Positions 35,628-44,175 of a DNA stretch of 64,000 bases are shown here, piece by piece. This DNA is from Actinokineospora inagensis DSM 44258 (GTDB lineage Bacteria; Actinomycetota; Actinomycetes; Mycobacteriales; Pseudonocardiaceae): positions 1-64,000 of the forward strand of contig NZ_AXWW01000049.1 in assembly GCF_000482865.1 (NCBI RefSeq), written 5' to 3'. The notes under the pieces are model-generated. The model did not search any database. It was not told the origin of the DNA and worked only from the letters and a program-made list of their open reading frames with translations. Numbering within the stretch: position 1 is the stretch's first letter; every line of letters starts with the position of its first letter. Both the position numbers and the translations under genes were made by a program.

Positions 35628-37112
35628 TCAGGACGGGCTGGTGATCTGGTCGCCGTCGGTGATCATGCCGCCGTCCTTGCGCAGCAGCACGCAGTGGATC
35701 GTGTAGTCGCGGCCCTTGTTGGCGTCCGCCTCCCAGGTCTTCTGCGCGGGCAGGACCACGGCGTAGGTGAGGTTGGTCTTGTCCTTGTCGCTGACCCGCT
35801 TGGTGCCGAACAACCACCCGCAGTAGGACTGGCCGACCTTAACCAGGCCATCCCGGTCGTAGGCCCACTTGGTCGAGGACCCCGCCGGGTCCAGGGTGCC
35901 GAAGACCTGGACGCGGAACGGCTTGGCGCAGTCGTCGGACGAGCCGAACGAGGCGCCCTTCTGCAGCGAGTTCGCCGAGCAGTAGCCGTCGGACAGGGAG
36001 AACTGGGCGAAGTCACCCTCGTCGCCGTAGCTGAAAGTCTCGATCTGCGGCGCCTGCGTCGAGTCGGGCGCGTTGATCGCCCGGTTCAGGAAGAACCCGC
36101 CGATCGCGCCGAGGAGCAGCACGACGGCACCCGCGATGGCCAGGGCCTTGGCGCCCGGCCCCTTCTTGACCGGCGTGGGCGCCGCGGCGGTGCGCTGGGG
36201 GTGGTAGCCGCCGGGGCTCATCGCGGTCGGCCCGGTGGTGTTGACCGGGGTCGGGCCGGTGGGCGGGCCCAGCGGCACGTGCGTGAGCAGGCCGCGGACC
36301 TGGGCGGCGGTGAGCCGGGCGGCGGGCGTGCCGACCATCAGACCGCTGATGACCGACGCGAGCGCGCCCTGTGCCCTGGTCAGGTAGGGGACCTCGGCGA
36401 GGATGGCGTGCATGGTGGCGGCGGTGGTCGGCCGCTCGAACGGGTTGTAGCCCTCGATGGCGAAGAACAGGACCGCGCCCAGCGCCCACAGGTCCGAGCT
36501 CGCGCCCGCCTCCTCGCCGCGGATCCGCTCCGGCGCCATGAAGGTGGGCGAGCCGATGAGCATGCCGCTGCTGGTCAGCCGCGGGTCGTCGAGCGACTGG
36601 GCGATGCCGAAGTCGGTCAGCTTCGCCCGGCCGTTCGCCGCCAGCATGATGTTGCTCGGCTTGACGTCCCGGTGCACGATCCCGGCCTGGTGGGCGGCCT
36701 CCAGCGCGGAGAGCAACTGCTCGGCGAGCTTGGCGACCTGCGGGGCGGGCATCGGGCCGCGCTCGCGCACCACGTCGGACAGCGTGGGCGCCTGGATCAG
36801 CTCCATCACGATGTAGGTCGCCCCGGACTCCTGGACGACGTCGTACACCGTGACCACGGCCGGGTCGTTGAGCCGACCGGCGGTGCGCGCCTCGCGGAGC
36901 ACCCGCTCCTCGAACACGGCCCGCTCCGCGTGCGGCACCCCGTCCGGCAGGTGCAGTTCCTTGATCGCGACGTGCCGCCCGATCATCCGGTCCTCGGCCA
37001 GCCACACGACGCCCATGCCGCCGCGGCCGAGTTCGTTGAGGATCACGTACCGACCCGCTACCACGCGGGGCCCGTGCGCGACCGTCTGATCCTGCTGATG
37101 CTCCTGCGACAC
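35628..37112 (-). CDS. Eukaryotic-type serine/threonine protein kinase, membrane-anchored
   Basis: Pkn-type kinase of 494 residues. The Gly-loop (LGRGGMGVVWLAED), VAIKEL lysine, catalytic HRDVKPSNIML, DFG and MAPE motifs are intact, so it should be active. One transmembrane helix (ALAIAGAVVLLLGAIGGFF, near residues 320-342) separates the kinase from a 150-residue extracellular domain with four cysteines and no PASTA repeat. I start it at the GTG at 37112, preceded by AGAGGGAGG and a TAAGAT -10 hexamer (37139-37144). Its signal is unknown. Confidence 0.92.
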   Translation of the reverse strand: MSQEHQQDQTVAHGPRVVAGRYVILNELGRGGMGVVWLAEDRMIGRHVAIKELHLPDGVPHAERAVFEERVLREARTAGRLNDPAVVTVYDVVQESGATYIVMELIQAPTLSDVVRERGPMPAPQVAKLAEQLLSALEAAHQAGIVHRDVKPSNIMLAANGRAKLTDFGIAQSLDDPRLTSSGMLIGSPTFMAPERIRGEEAGASSDLWALGAVLFFAIEGYNPFERPTTAATMHAILAEVPYLTRAQGALASVISGLMVGTPAARLTAAQVRGLLTHVPLGPPTGPTPVNTTGPTAMSPGGYHPQRTAAAPTPVKKGPGAKALAIAGAVVLLLGAIGGFFLNRAINAPDSTQAPQIETFSYGDEGDFAQFSLSDGYCSANSLQKGASFGSSDDCAKPFRVQVFGTLDPAGSSTKWAYDRDGLVKVGQSYCGWLFGTKRVSDKDKTNLTYAVVLPAQKTWEADANKGRDYTIHCVLLRKDGGMITDGDQITSPS

Positions 37113-37176
37113 CCGGCAAACCTCCCTCTGCCGGCGGCATCTTAATCCGCCGATCGGCCGGGGGAGGTCGAACCCG

Positions 37177-37566
37177 TCAACTCGTGTGCACGTCGTGACC
37201 GGCGGCACGCAGCGCGGTGATCGCGCGGTCGAGGTCGGAGTCGTGCACCAGGATGTGGTCGGTGTCGAAGGTGGAGACCGCGAACAGCGACACACCGGCC
37301 GCGGCCAGCGAACCGGCCAGCGACGCCATGATGCCGGTGAGGGTGAACTCCAGCGGCCCGCGCACGGTCAGCAGCCGCCACCCGGCCTCGGTGCGGCCAC
37401 CGGCCGGGGTGAGGTCGACCGGCGCGACCACGGTCACCTCGGTGGGCGTGCTGGTGACCGAGACGAACCCGGGGGTGGCGAACACCTCGGCGGCCACGGC
37501 GGTCCCCGGGTCGAACCGGCTCACGCCGTAGTCGCCCGCCACCACGTCGACGACCAGACGGCGCAC
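37177..37566 (-). CDS. ACT-domain protein
   Basis: Protein of 129 residues formed by two ACT-like ligand-binding halves (CASTOR/ACT_7 type). GWRLLTVRGPLEFTLTGIMASLAGSLAAAGVSLFAVSTFDTDHILV is the recognisable second half. Such proteins usually sense amino acids. It starts with GTG at 37566, only 3 bp after the thyX stop, so it is probably in the thyX transcript. It has no catalytic domain of its own. Confidence 0.82.
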   Translation of the reverse strand: MRRLVVDVVAGDYGVSRFDPGTAVAAEVFATPGFVSVTSTPTEVTVVAPVDLTPAGGRTEAGWRLLTVRGPLEFTLTGIMASLAGSLAAAGVSLFAVSTFDTDHILVHDSDLDRAITALRAAGHDVHTS

Positions 37567-37569
37567 GGC

Positions 37570-38322
37570 TCAGCCCTCGGCGACGAGCGGGCTGGAGGCG
37601 ACCTCGGTGCCGTCCGGCAGCGCCGAGATGACGAAGTCGGCGAACACGTTGCCCGCCGCCTTCTGCAGTTGGCGCAGGCACTCCACGGCCAGGCCGCGGA
37701 TCTCGACGTCGGCGTGCTCGGTGGCGCGCATCGCGATGAAGTGCCGCCAGGCGCGGTAGTTGCCGGTGACCACGATGCGGGTCTCGGTGGCGTTGGGCAG
37801 GATCGCGCGCGCCGCCTGCCGGGCCTGCTTCTTGCGCAGGGTGGCGCTGGGCACGTCGGCGAACTTCTGCTCCAGGCCGGTCAGCAGGTCGTTGTAGGCG
37901 TCCTGCGCGGCCTGGGCGGCGGCGAGGAACCTGGCGTGCAGCTCCGGGTCGGCGGCGATGACGTCCGGTTCGACCATGGCCGCGTCCTTCTCCGGCACGT
38001 ACCGCTGGGACAGTTGCGAGTAGGAGAAGTGCCGGTGCCGGATCAGCTCGTGGGTCAGCGACCGGGAGATCCCGGAGATGTAGAACGACACGCTGCCGTG
38101 CTCCAGGACCGACAGGTGGCCGACCTCGATGATGTGCCGGATGTAGCCCGCGTTGGTGGCCGTCGCCGGGTTCGGCTTGCGCCACGACTGGTAGCAGGCC
38201 CGGCCCGCGAACTCGGCCAGCGCCTCCCCGCCGTCGGCGTCGGTCGTCCACGGCACGTCCGACGGCGCGGAGAACTCGGTCTTGGCGATGAGCTGCACCT
38301 TCGGCGACACCGTCTCGGTCAC
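37570..38322 (-). CDS. thyX: Flavin-dependent thymidylate synthase
   Basis: FAD-dependent enzyme that makes dTMP from dUMP, 250 residues. The ThyX signature RHRxxSxxxxSxRY is present as [14 protein letters not shown] near residue 93. The [23 protein letters not shown] block is also conserved. The start is placed at GTG 38322 with GAGG 8 nt upstream; a GTG at 38328 is possible. Its promoter region is shared with the divergent ribbon-helix-helix gene and contains several GTGGTGTC-type sites. Confidence 0.94.
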   Translation of the reverse strand: MTETVSPKVQLIAKTEFSAPSDVPWTTDADGGEALAEFAGRACYQSWRKPNPATATNAGYIRHIIEVGHLSVLEHGSVSFYISGISRSLTHELIRHRHFSYSQLSQRYVPEKDAAMVEPDVIAADPELHARFLAAAQAAQDAYNDLLTGLEQKFADVPSATLRKKQARQAARAILPNATETRIVVTGNYRAWRHFIAMRATEHADVEIRGLAVECLRQLQKAAGNVFADFVISALPDGTEVASSPLVAEG

Positions 38323-38386
38323 GTGCACATCCTCACATCGTCGGTCAGCGCGGTTCGTCTGCTCGGCGCAACAGTAGCCGCCGCCG

Positions 38387-38462
38387 GTGGTGACACCACG
38401 CGACATCATCGGACACCACCGGGTGACTTGACCGATGTCACCGGTGACGTCATAGTGGTGTC
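38387..38462. promoter_or_regulatory. Cluster of repeated operator-like half-sites between thyX and the RHH gene
   Basis: Within 76 bp there are GTGGTGACACCAC (38387-38399, a palindrome), GACACCAC (38412-38419), the perfect palindrome GTCACCGGTGAC (38437-38448) and GTGGTGTC (38455-38462, touching the ATG of the downstream gene). Multiple short half-sites are typical of ribbon-helix-helix autorepressors. The sites may also affect thyX. Confidence 0.5.
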
Positions 38463-39008
38463 ATGGATCTGAGCAGCTACCTCACCACCCTCCGCGACGA
38501 CCTGACCACCACCGCCTCCGCGGGCGACGAGGCCACCCGGCGGTCGGCGGCCGTGCTGGCCGCGGCGCTGGAGCCCTCGGCCCGGCTGGCCATCATGAAC
38601 GCCCTGGCCGACCTGGCCGCCGAGGTCACCGCGCACCTGCCCGACCACGTGGTCGAGGTGCGCTTGGACGGCCGGGACGTGCGGGTGGTGGTCACCAAGA
38701 CCGGCACCACCGAGACACCACCCGAATCACCACCGACCGCCGAGGGTGACGCCGGTGACGTCAAGTTCGGCGGCGACATGAGCCGGATGACGCTGCGCAT
38801 GTTCGACGAGCTCAAGTCCAAGGCCGAGCGGGCGGCGTCGTCGCAGGGGGTGTCGCTGAACACCTACGTGCAGCAGGCGGTGCAACAGGCCCTGCAGGGG
38901 CTGGGGGCGCACCACCGCAAGTACCAGGAACGGCAGCAGGGTCACCGCGAGCAGGACCAGGGTTCCGGTTCGGGCTCGTCGCGAGTGCAGGGGTGGTACG
39001 AGGGATGA
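38463..39008 (+). CDS. Ribbon-helix-helix (Arc/HicB-like) DNA-binding protein
   Basis: Protein of 181 residues. The N-terminal 70 residues are helical and Ala-rich (DLSSYLTTLRDDLTTTASAGDEATRR), and a short segment (VVEVRLDGRDVRVVV) links to an acidic stretch. Residues about 106-145 form a ribbon-helix-helix (SRMTLRMFDELKSKAERAASSQGVSLNTYVQQAVQQAL), as in HicB-type antitoxins and Arc. The tail is Gln/His/Ser-rich. It overlaps the DUF4097 gene by 4 bp (ATGA). It probably binds the half-sites in its own promoter. No toxin-like partner is evident. Confidence 0.85.
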   Translation: MDLSSYLTTLRDDLTTTASAGDEATRRSAAVLAAALEPSARLAIMNALADLAAEVTAHLPDHVVEVRLDGRDVRVVVTKTGTTETPPESPPTAEGDAGDVKFGGDMSRMTLRMFDELKSKAERAASSQGVSLNTYVQQAVQQALQGLGAHHRKYQERQQGHREQDQGSGSGSSRVQGWYEG

Positions 39009-39892
39009 GCGACACGCGGATGGAGCAGTTCGCCACCGGCACCGAGCCGGTGGAGATCACCGTGGCGACCGGGGCGGGCCGCATCGACGTGCGGCTGACC
39101 GAGGACGAGGGCGTCGACGTCGAGGTCCGGCACGCGCCGGAGGACGCCAACCCGTGGGCCGACGGGATGACGAACCTGGTCAACTGGTTCACCACCCAGT
39201 TCGGCACCGAGAAGCCCACCGGTCCGGACGACGCTGCCGCCGAGGCGGTGCGCCGGACCCGGATCGAACTGGTCGGCGGCAGGCTCGTGGTGCGCTCGCC
39301 GAAGGAGCCGCAGTTGCGCGGCATCCCGATCGCGGTGAGCGTGCGGGCACCGGCCGGGTCGTCGGTCTCGGCCCGCAGCGGGGCGGCGTCGGTACGGGTC
39401 GCGGGAGTCGCGGACCGGGTCGAGGTCACCACCGGCGCGGGCACGATCGACGTCGCCGAGACCACCGGGCTGGTCCAGGCCACCAGCGGCACCGGCGCCA
39501 TCAAGGTCGGCCCGGCGCCCGCCGGGGTGCAGGCGCGGACCGGTCGGGGCGAGGTCGAACTGAGCGCGATCGGCGGCTCCACCCAGGTCGTCACCGGCGG
39601 CGGCGACGTCTGGCTGGGCACCATCACCGGTGACGTCACGGTCCGCAGCGGCACCGGCGACATCACCGTCGCCGACGCCGTCGCCGGGAAGGTCGAGCTG
39701 ACCACGGGCTCCGGCGCGCTGCGGGTCGGCATCCGGCCCGGCGCGCCCGCCGAGGTCGACGTCTCCTCCGGCTCGGGCGAGGCCCGCAGCGAACTGCCAC
39801 TGGTCGGCGTGCCACCCGCCGACGCCCCGGCCCTGCGGGTGCGCGCCCGCACCGGCCTCGGCTCCGCGCTGGTCACCCCCGCGTCGAGGTGA
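39005..39892 (+). CDS. DUF4097-family beta-helix protein
   Basis: Protein of 295 residues made of short repeated beta strands (AGSSVSARSGAASVRVAG, VEVTTGAGTIDVAET, VQATSGTGAIKVG, VELTTGSGALRVG), a right-handed beta-solenoid as in DUF4097/adhesin-like proteins. There is no signal peptide or membrane helix, so it is probably cytoplasmic. The start overlaps the stop of the ribbon-helix-helix gene, and the two form one operon. DUF4097 proteins often sit next to regulators, but no function is established. Confidence 0.87.
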   Translation: MSDTRMEQFATGTEPVEITVATGAGRIDVRLTEDEGVDVEVRHAPEDANPWADGMTNLVNWFTTQFGTEKPTGPDDAAAEAVRRTRIELVGGRLVVRSPKEPQLRGIPIAVSVRAPAGSSVSARSGAASVRVAGVADRVEVTTGAGTIDVAETTGLVQATSGTGAIKVGPAPAGVQARTGRGEVELSAIGGSTQVVTGGGDVWLGTITGDVTVRSGTGDITVADAVAGKVELTTGSGALRVGIRPGAPAEVDVSSGSGEARSELPLVGVPPADAPALRVRARTGLGSALVTPASR

Positions 39893-39895
39893 CCC

Positions 39896-40078
39896 GTGTG
39901 GTCGTGGTCGCGGGTGTGCCTGCTCTACGGCGCGCGGCTGCGGCCGGAGATCGACGCCGCTGACCTGCTCCCACCGGAGCCGGTCACCCAGGCGGCGTCG
40001 GTGGCGCCGCCCGGTCCGGCGCCGTTGCCGACCCGGGGCCGGGTGGAGACCCCGCTCGTGTCCCAGGACCTGGGCTGA
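39896..40078 (+). CDS. Possible small protein, low confidence
   Basis: A 60-codon frame opening with GTG three bases after the DUF4097 stop. It encodes a Pro-rich sequence starting VWSWSRVCLLYG. Its tight coupling to the operon argues for it. It has no ribosome-binding site of its own, no recognisable domain, and could simply be GC-rich chance. Confidence 0.3.
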   Translation: MWSWSRVCLLYGARLRPEIDAADLLPPEPVTQAASVAPPGPAPLPTRGRVETPLVSQDLG

Positions 40079-40195
40079 CCGGAGTCCGGACAGGACAGCC
40101 GCGCCGGGGAGGGCGTGGCCGGATCGGATGCGGCGCAGGGGACCGCATCCGATCCAGGTCCTCCGGAACAGCCCGACAGTCGGACATCACGCCGG

Positions 40196-40222
40196 GCCGA
40201 CTGTCCGGTCTGGACAGTCGGC
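40196..40222. terminator. Strong hairpin, probable bidirectional terminator
   Basis: GCCGACTGTCC (40196-40206) pairs perfectly with GGACAGTCGGC (40212-40222) across a 5-nt loop. It lies between the DUF4097 operon and the end of the small minus-strand gene at 40354, so it could stop transcription from both sides. No U-tract is present. Confidence 0.6.
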
Positions 40223-40353
40223 GGCCCGGCGGGGGTGTTGGGGGGTATGGCGGCGTTCGGCCTCGGTCGGACGCCGCCATCGGCCTTTCGTGCTGGGCCA
40301 ACCGGATCGGTCGCCCGCGCGACCCACGGACCCGGTCGCTCCTGCGACGAAGA

Positions 40354-40518
40354 TCAGTCGCGGCCGCGGACGATGGTCGGCTCGTAGCCCTCGTCCTCCG
40401 GTGGGGCCTCGACCGGCCAGGAGTCGGCCCGGCCGCCGATGACCTCGGGGCGCGGGGAGGGGAGGGGGATGACGCCAGCGGCTTGTCTGTCCACTCTGTC
40501 CAGGGTCCGGTCGGTCAT
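40354..40518 (-). CDS. Very small protein of unknown function (54 residues)
   Basis: ORF of 54 residues, shorter than most gene callers accept. It begins MTDRTLDRVDRQAAG and ends EDEGYEPTIVRGRD. GGAGGACGAG directly precedes the ATG at 40518, a near-ideal ribosome-binding site. Codons end in G or C almost throughout, as in real genes here. The product is acidic and Pro-rich with no cysteine, signal or hydrophobic segment. It lies between the YcaQ-like gene and a terminator-like hairpin. I do not recognise it. Confidence 0.6.
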   Translation of the reverse strand: MTDRTLDRVDRQAAGVIPLPSPRPEVIGGRADSWPVEAPPEDEGYEPTIVRGRD

Positions 40519-40722
40519 CTCGTCCTCCAGCGGTCGGTCGGCGGTCGCCCGGGGCGGGCACCTTCCAGGTGTGCCAGTGATACCCGGTTCGACTCAACCG
40601 CAACTAAACGCCGGATCGATGCGGGCATCCACTTGATATCCACCTGGTGGTACACCGGCGATCCCCGTTGGTTCGTCCGGGTGACACATCCACTGGTTCC
40701 AGCGTCCCACCGCGGTTCGGTG

Positions 40723-41940
40723 TTACAGCGCCGTCCCGAGGGCTGGGACGAGATCGCCACGTCCACCCACTTGAACGATGTCGAGACCGAGCCAGTCGGC
40801 CATGACGCGAAGTTCCGCGGCCAGTTCGGCGGAAACCCTGCTCCCGTCCTGGCCCGGTTCGAGAAAAGCTCCGGGTACGCGGAGGATCCCGGCCGCGCGG
40901 TCGGCCTTGACGTCTACGCGCGCGACAAGCTCACCGTCCAGGAGGAACGGGAAGACGTAGTACCCGTGCACGCGCTTGGGTTCGGGCACGTAGATCTCGA
41001 TGCGGTAGTGGAAGTCGAACAGCCGCTCGGTGCGGTCCCGTTCCCAGATCAGCGGGTCGAACGGGCAGAGCAGCGCGCGACCGGTGATCTTGCGCGGGGT
41101 GCGGGCGTCCGCGTGCCGGTACGCCTGGTGCCGCCAGCCGGACACCGACACCGGTTCCAGCAGGCCCGCGTCGACCAGTTCGGCCACGGCCTGGTGCGAG
41201 CGCGCGGGTTCGAGCCGGTAGTAGTCGCGGAGGTCCTTCTCGGTGGCGATCCCATGCGCCGCGGCGGCGCGCAACGTCAACTGCCGCGCGGATTCCTCGT
41301 CGGACACGGGTGGTGCCGCCAGGACCTCAGGCGGTAACACGCGCTCGGCGAGGTCGTAGAGGCGTTGGAAACCGCGGCGGGTGCCGGTGGTCAACTGGCC
41401 GACGGCGAACAGCCACTCGCAGACGTGCTTGACGTCGGAGCGGTTCCACCACCCGCCCTTGGCGCGCGGGACGGCGCCGCCGAGGGCGGCTTCCAGGGTG
41501 CCCGCGCCGATCGGGCCGAGCTCCTTGACGGTGGCGAGCACGTCGTCGACGAGTCCGGGCGACTTCTGCGCGATGCGGGTGATGTGCCGGGCGTAGCGGG
41601 ACTCGTAGCGGGCCATCCGCCAGCGGAACAGCGGCCAGTCGGCGACCGGGATCAGGCTCGCCTCGTGCGCCCAGTACTCGACCAGCAGCCGGGGGCGGCG
41701 CGCGGTCGGCGCCCACGCGGCGTCGTCCACCAGGGACTGGTCGTAGCCGCCGAGGCGGGCGAACAGCGGCATGTAGTGGGCGCGGACGGCGACGTTGACC
41801 GAGTCGAGCTGCAGCAACTGGACCCGGTCGAGCACCCGCTGCAGGTGTCTGCGGGTGGGCGGCCCCGAGGGGCGCGGGTCGGCGAAACCCTGGGCGGCCA
41901 ACGCGGTCCGGCGGGCGGCGGCCGCGGTCATCTCGAGCAC
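40723..41940 (-). CDS. Winged-helix crosslink-repair glycosylase (YcaQ/AlkX-like)
   Basis: Protein of 405 residues of the HTH_42 family, which includes YcaQ and Streptomyces AlkZ, DNA glycosylases that unhook interstrand crosslinks. The catalytic QxQ motif is represented by VQLLQLDSVNV near residues 37-47. Also conserved are LVEYWAHEASLIP and the CPFDPLIWERDRTERLFDFHYRIEIYVP block. I chose GTG 41940 because GGGAGGAGT lies about 10 nt upstream; ATG 41931 is an alternative. Single gene, divergent from the GNAT gene. Confidence 0.88.
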   Translation of the reverse strand: MLEMTAAAARRTALAAQGFADPRPSGPPTRRHLQRVLDRVQLLQLDSVNVAVRAHYMPLFARLGGYDQSLVDDAAWAPTARRPRLLVEYWAHEASLIPVADWPLFRWRMARYESRYARHITRIAQKSPGLVDDVLATVKELGPIGAGTLEAALGGAVPRAKGGWWNRSDVKHVCEWLFAVGQLTTGTRRGFQRLYDLAERVLPPEVLAAPPVSDEESARQLTLRAAAAHGIATEKDLRDYYRLEPARSHQAVAELVDAGLLEPVSVSGWRHQAYRHADARTPRKITGRALLCPFDPLIWERDRTERLFDFHYRIEIYVPEPKRVHGYYVFPFLLDGELVARVDVKADRAAGILRVPGAFLEPGQDGSRVSAELAAELRVMADWLGLDIVQVGGRGDLVPALGTAL

Positions 41941-42039
41941 TGGTGGCACTCCTCCCGGTCTGCGGTACCGGCATCCTCGCAGCCACCCCCGACAGTAACC
42001 GGCGACGGGGGCAGATCGGTTATCCACTACCTTCTGCGC

Positions 42040-42597
42040 ATGGCCGACGCCGCGGTGCGCCCCGCAGCCCCTGAAGACGTCGACGAACTCGCCCGGCTCC
42101 AGGTGAGCACCTGGCAGACCGGCTTCGAGGGGCTCCTGCCGCCCGACGTGCTGGCGGGCCTCGACCCCGCCGCGGCCGCCGCCCAACTGCGCCAGGTGAT
42201 CGCACAGGGGCCCGCGCTGGTGCACGTGGCGACCGAGGGACCGTGGCCGGTCGGGTTCTGCGTGGCCGGTCCGTCGCCGGAGTCCGAGTCGGCCGCGGCC
42301 AACGACCTGCCCGCGCCGGACGCCGGGACGGTCGCGCTGGTCGGCACCCTGCTGGTCGAGCCGCGCTGGGGTCGACGCGGGCACGGTGGCCGGTTGTTGG
42401 CCGCCGCCGGGGCCGCGGCCGCCGACGCCGGGCTCACCAGGGGCATCTGCTGGGTGCCCGAACGCAACGCCGCCCTGGTCGGCTTCTTCCGCCGCGCGGG
42501 CTGGACCCCGGACGGCGTGGTACGCACCCTCGACGCGGGCGGGCAACCGCTGCGTGAACTCCGGGTCACCGGCGCGCTCGCCTTCGACCTGGTCTGA
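42040..42597 (+). CDS. GNAT-family N-acetyltransferase
   Basis: Acetyl-CoA-dependent acyltransferase of 185 residues. The fold is recognisable from VRPAAPEDVDELARLQVSTWQTGF, VALVGTLLVEPRWGRRGHGGRLLAAA (acetyl-CoA pyrophosphate loop RxxGxG/A) and the C-terminal NAALVGFFRRAGWTPDG. The substrate is unknown. The ATG at 42040 begins it. It is divergent from the YcaQ-like gene with about 100 bp between starts. Confidence 0.87.
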   Translation: MADAAVRPAAPEDVDELARLQVSTWQTGFEGLLPPDVLAGLDPAAAAAQLRQVIAQGPALVHVATEGPWPVGFCVAGPSPESESAAANDLPAPDAGTVALVGTLLVEPRWGRRGHGGRLLAAAGAAAADAGLTRGICWVPERNAALVGFFRRAGWTPDGVVRTLDAGGQPLRELRVTGALAFDLV

Positions 42598-42778
42598 GCC
42601 GCCCGGGTTGCCTTGCCGCGCAACGACTCCACCGCTCCCGACCCGCTCCCGCCAACCGTTCCCACACCGGCCGGGACGCGCGATACTGACCAACGGGATT
42701 CACCGCGATCAAGGAGAACCCCTGGTCAGCGGCGGTGCGGCGCGGACGACCCAGGTCCGCTCGAGCGAGGGCGGGAAC

Positions 42779-43057
42779 ATGACACAGGGCGCGACACCTG
42801 AGATCACCGAGTTGGCCGCATACCTGAGCGCGCTCACCGCGGGGGTGACCGCCCGCGACCTGTCCGACCGGTTCGGCACCGGCACCTCGCTGTGGGGCCG
42901 CTACCGCTCCGGCGAGCGGATCGTGCCGTGGCACCTGCTGGAGCAGGTGGTCGCCGACAGCGTCGCGGACCGGCGCGGCAGGCTGTTCGCCCTGACCCGC
43001 GCCAAGGACCTGTACAACCGCGCCGAAGCGGCCGCCGCCCGCGCGGAACTCGGGTGA
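42779..43057 (+). CDS. Small helical, HTH-like protein
   Basis: Protein of 92 residues beginning MTQGATPEITELAAYLSAL. The segment VTARDLSDRFGTGTSLWGRYRSGERIVPWHLLEQVV looks like a short helix-turn-helix of the kind found in many small actinomycete regulators. The C-terminus is an Ala/Arg-rich helix. The ATG at 42779 lies after a G-rich, weak ribosome site. I do not know its target. Confidence 0.65.
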   Translation: MTQGATPEITELAAYLSALTAGVTARDLSDRFGTGTSLWGRYRSGERIVPWHLLEQVVADSVADRRGRLFALTRAKDLYNRAEAAAARAELG

Positions 43058-43184
43058 CCACCCACGCGTCTCCACCCAGGCGAGGCGATGACCACCCGAG
43101 CAGGACGGTTCGACGATCAAGGCTTGTCGGCCGACGGTTGCCCGGCGGGGGCGGTTGGGGAGCCGCGCGGACAACTCGGGCCGC

Positions 43185-43763
43185 GTGGGCGTGATCGTCG
43201 GGTACCGTCGCTGGTCGGACCTGGCTCGGACCCGGAAGGGGCGGCACGTGCTCGGATGGCTGTGCGTGACCTTCGGGGTCGCCTTCAGCTCCGCCCTCGT
43301 GCCCTTCGTCAGTATCGAATTGTTCGTGCTGGGCTTGGCCGCCCAGGAGCCGCAGGTGTCCTGGCTGGCGCTGGGCGCGGTGGTCGCGGTGGCGCAGATG
43401 CTGGGCAAGCTGCTGTTCTACTTCGCCGGGCGCGGATCGATCCACCTGCCCGCGTTCCTGCACCGGCGCCGCGAACCCAAGCCGCTCACCCCGCGGCGCG
43501 CGGCCTGGCAGATCCGGACCAAGCGGATCCGCGAGTGGATCACCGAGATCCGGGCCCGCTGCGAACGCCACCCCGGCTGGCTCTACGGCACCTACAGCAT
43601 CAGCTCGGTGCTCGGGCTGCCGCCGTTCATGGCGATGGTGGTGCTGGCCGGGCTGGTCCGGATGCGGTTGGCGGCGTTCTTCGGCGTCGGCCTGGTCGGC
43701 CGGTTCATCCGGTTCAGCGCGTTGGCGGCGTCACCGGCGCTGTTCGCGGGCTGGTTCCTGTGA
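43185..43763 (+). CDS. Small multi-pass membrane protein
   Basis: Protein of 192 residues from GTG 43185 (in-frame TTG at 43155 and GTG at 43191 are alternatives). Five or so hydrophobic segments are seen. AQMLGKLLFYFAGRGS and SISSVLGLPPFMAMVVLAGLVRM resemble parts of DedA/VTT-type membrane proteins, but the match is partial. A charged cytoplasmic loop (HRRREPKPLTPRRAAWQIRTKRIREW) divides the halves. The 3' end overlaps the convergent DUF397 gene by 50 bp. Confidence 0.7.
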   Translation: MGVIVGYRRWSDLARTRKGRHVLGWLCVTFGVAFSSALVPFVSIELFVLGLAAQEPQVSWLALGAVVAVAQMLGKLLFYFAGRGSIHLPAFLHRRREPKPLTPRRAAWQIRTKRIREWITEIRARCERHPGWLYGTYSISSVLGLPPFMAMVVLAGLVRMRLAAFFGVGLVGRFIRFSALAASPALFAGWFL

Positions 43764-43902
43764 GCAGCCGGGCCCAGGCCGCGGCGGTGAACCGCAGCGT
43801 CGCCGCGGGCCGCTTGGAGTCGCGCACGTGCACACGGCGACCGTAGGCGATCTCGACGCAGTTGCCGCTGTCACCGCTGAAGCTGCTCTTGCGCCACCTC
43901 AC
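43714..43902 (-). CDS. DUF397-domain protein
   Basis: Small protein of 62 residues typical of actinomycetes: VRWRKSSFSGDSGNCVEIAYG, then VHVRDSKRP and FTAAAWARLLTG, all DUF397 hallmarks. DUF397 proteins normally sit beside an XRE regulator as partners (the BldB/WhiJ-type systems). Here no such regulator is adjacent, although the small HTH-like gene at 42779 is near. GTG 43902 overlaps the DUF2277 stop by 4 bp. Confidence 0.85.
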   Translation of the reverse strand: MRWRKSSFSGDSGNCVEIAYGRRVHVRDSKRPAATLRFTAAAWARLLTGTSPRTAPVTPPTR

Positions 43903-44108
43903 TGGCCCCGAACCACCAGCCTGTCCAGCAGTTCCTGGGTGGCCGCCGCGACCGCGTCCACCGCGGCCTCGAACGCCTCGGCGTTGTGCGGCGCGGGCGC
44001 CCGGAAACCGGAGATCTTCCGCACGTACTGCAGCGCGGCCGCCCGCACATCGCCATCGCCGACTTCGTCCACGAACGGGGCGCGCAGGGTCTTGATGCTT
44101 CGACACAT
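43899..44108 (-). CDS. DUF2277-family protein
   Basis: Conserved small protein of 69 residues: MCRSIKTLRAPFVDEVGDGD, then VRAAALQYVRKISGFRAP and a helical C-terminus, the full family pattern. The family is widespread in actinobacteria and has no known function. Start ATG 44108. It precedes and overlaps the DUF397 gene, so the two share a transcript. Confidence 0.88.
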   Translation of the reverse strand: MCRSIKTLRAPFVDEVGDGDVRAAALQYVRKISGFRAPAPHNAEAFEAAVDAVAAATQELLDRLVVRGQ

Positions 44109-44175
44109 GCGCCCATCATGCCCCGGACCGGCCGAAACGGTGCGGGCCGGGCGAGGTCGCCCGGCCCGCCGCCGG

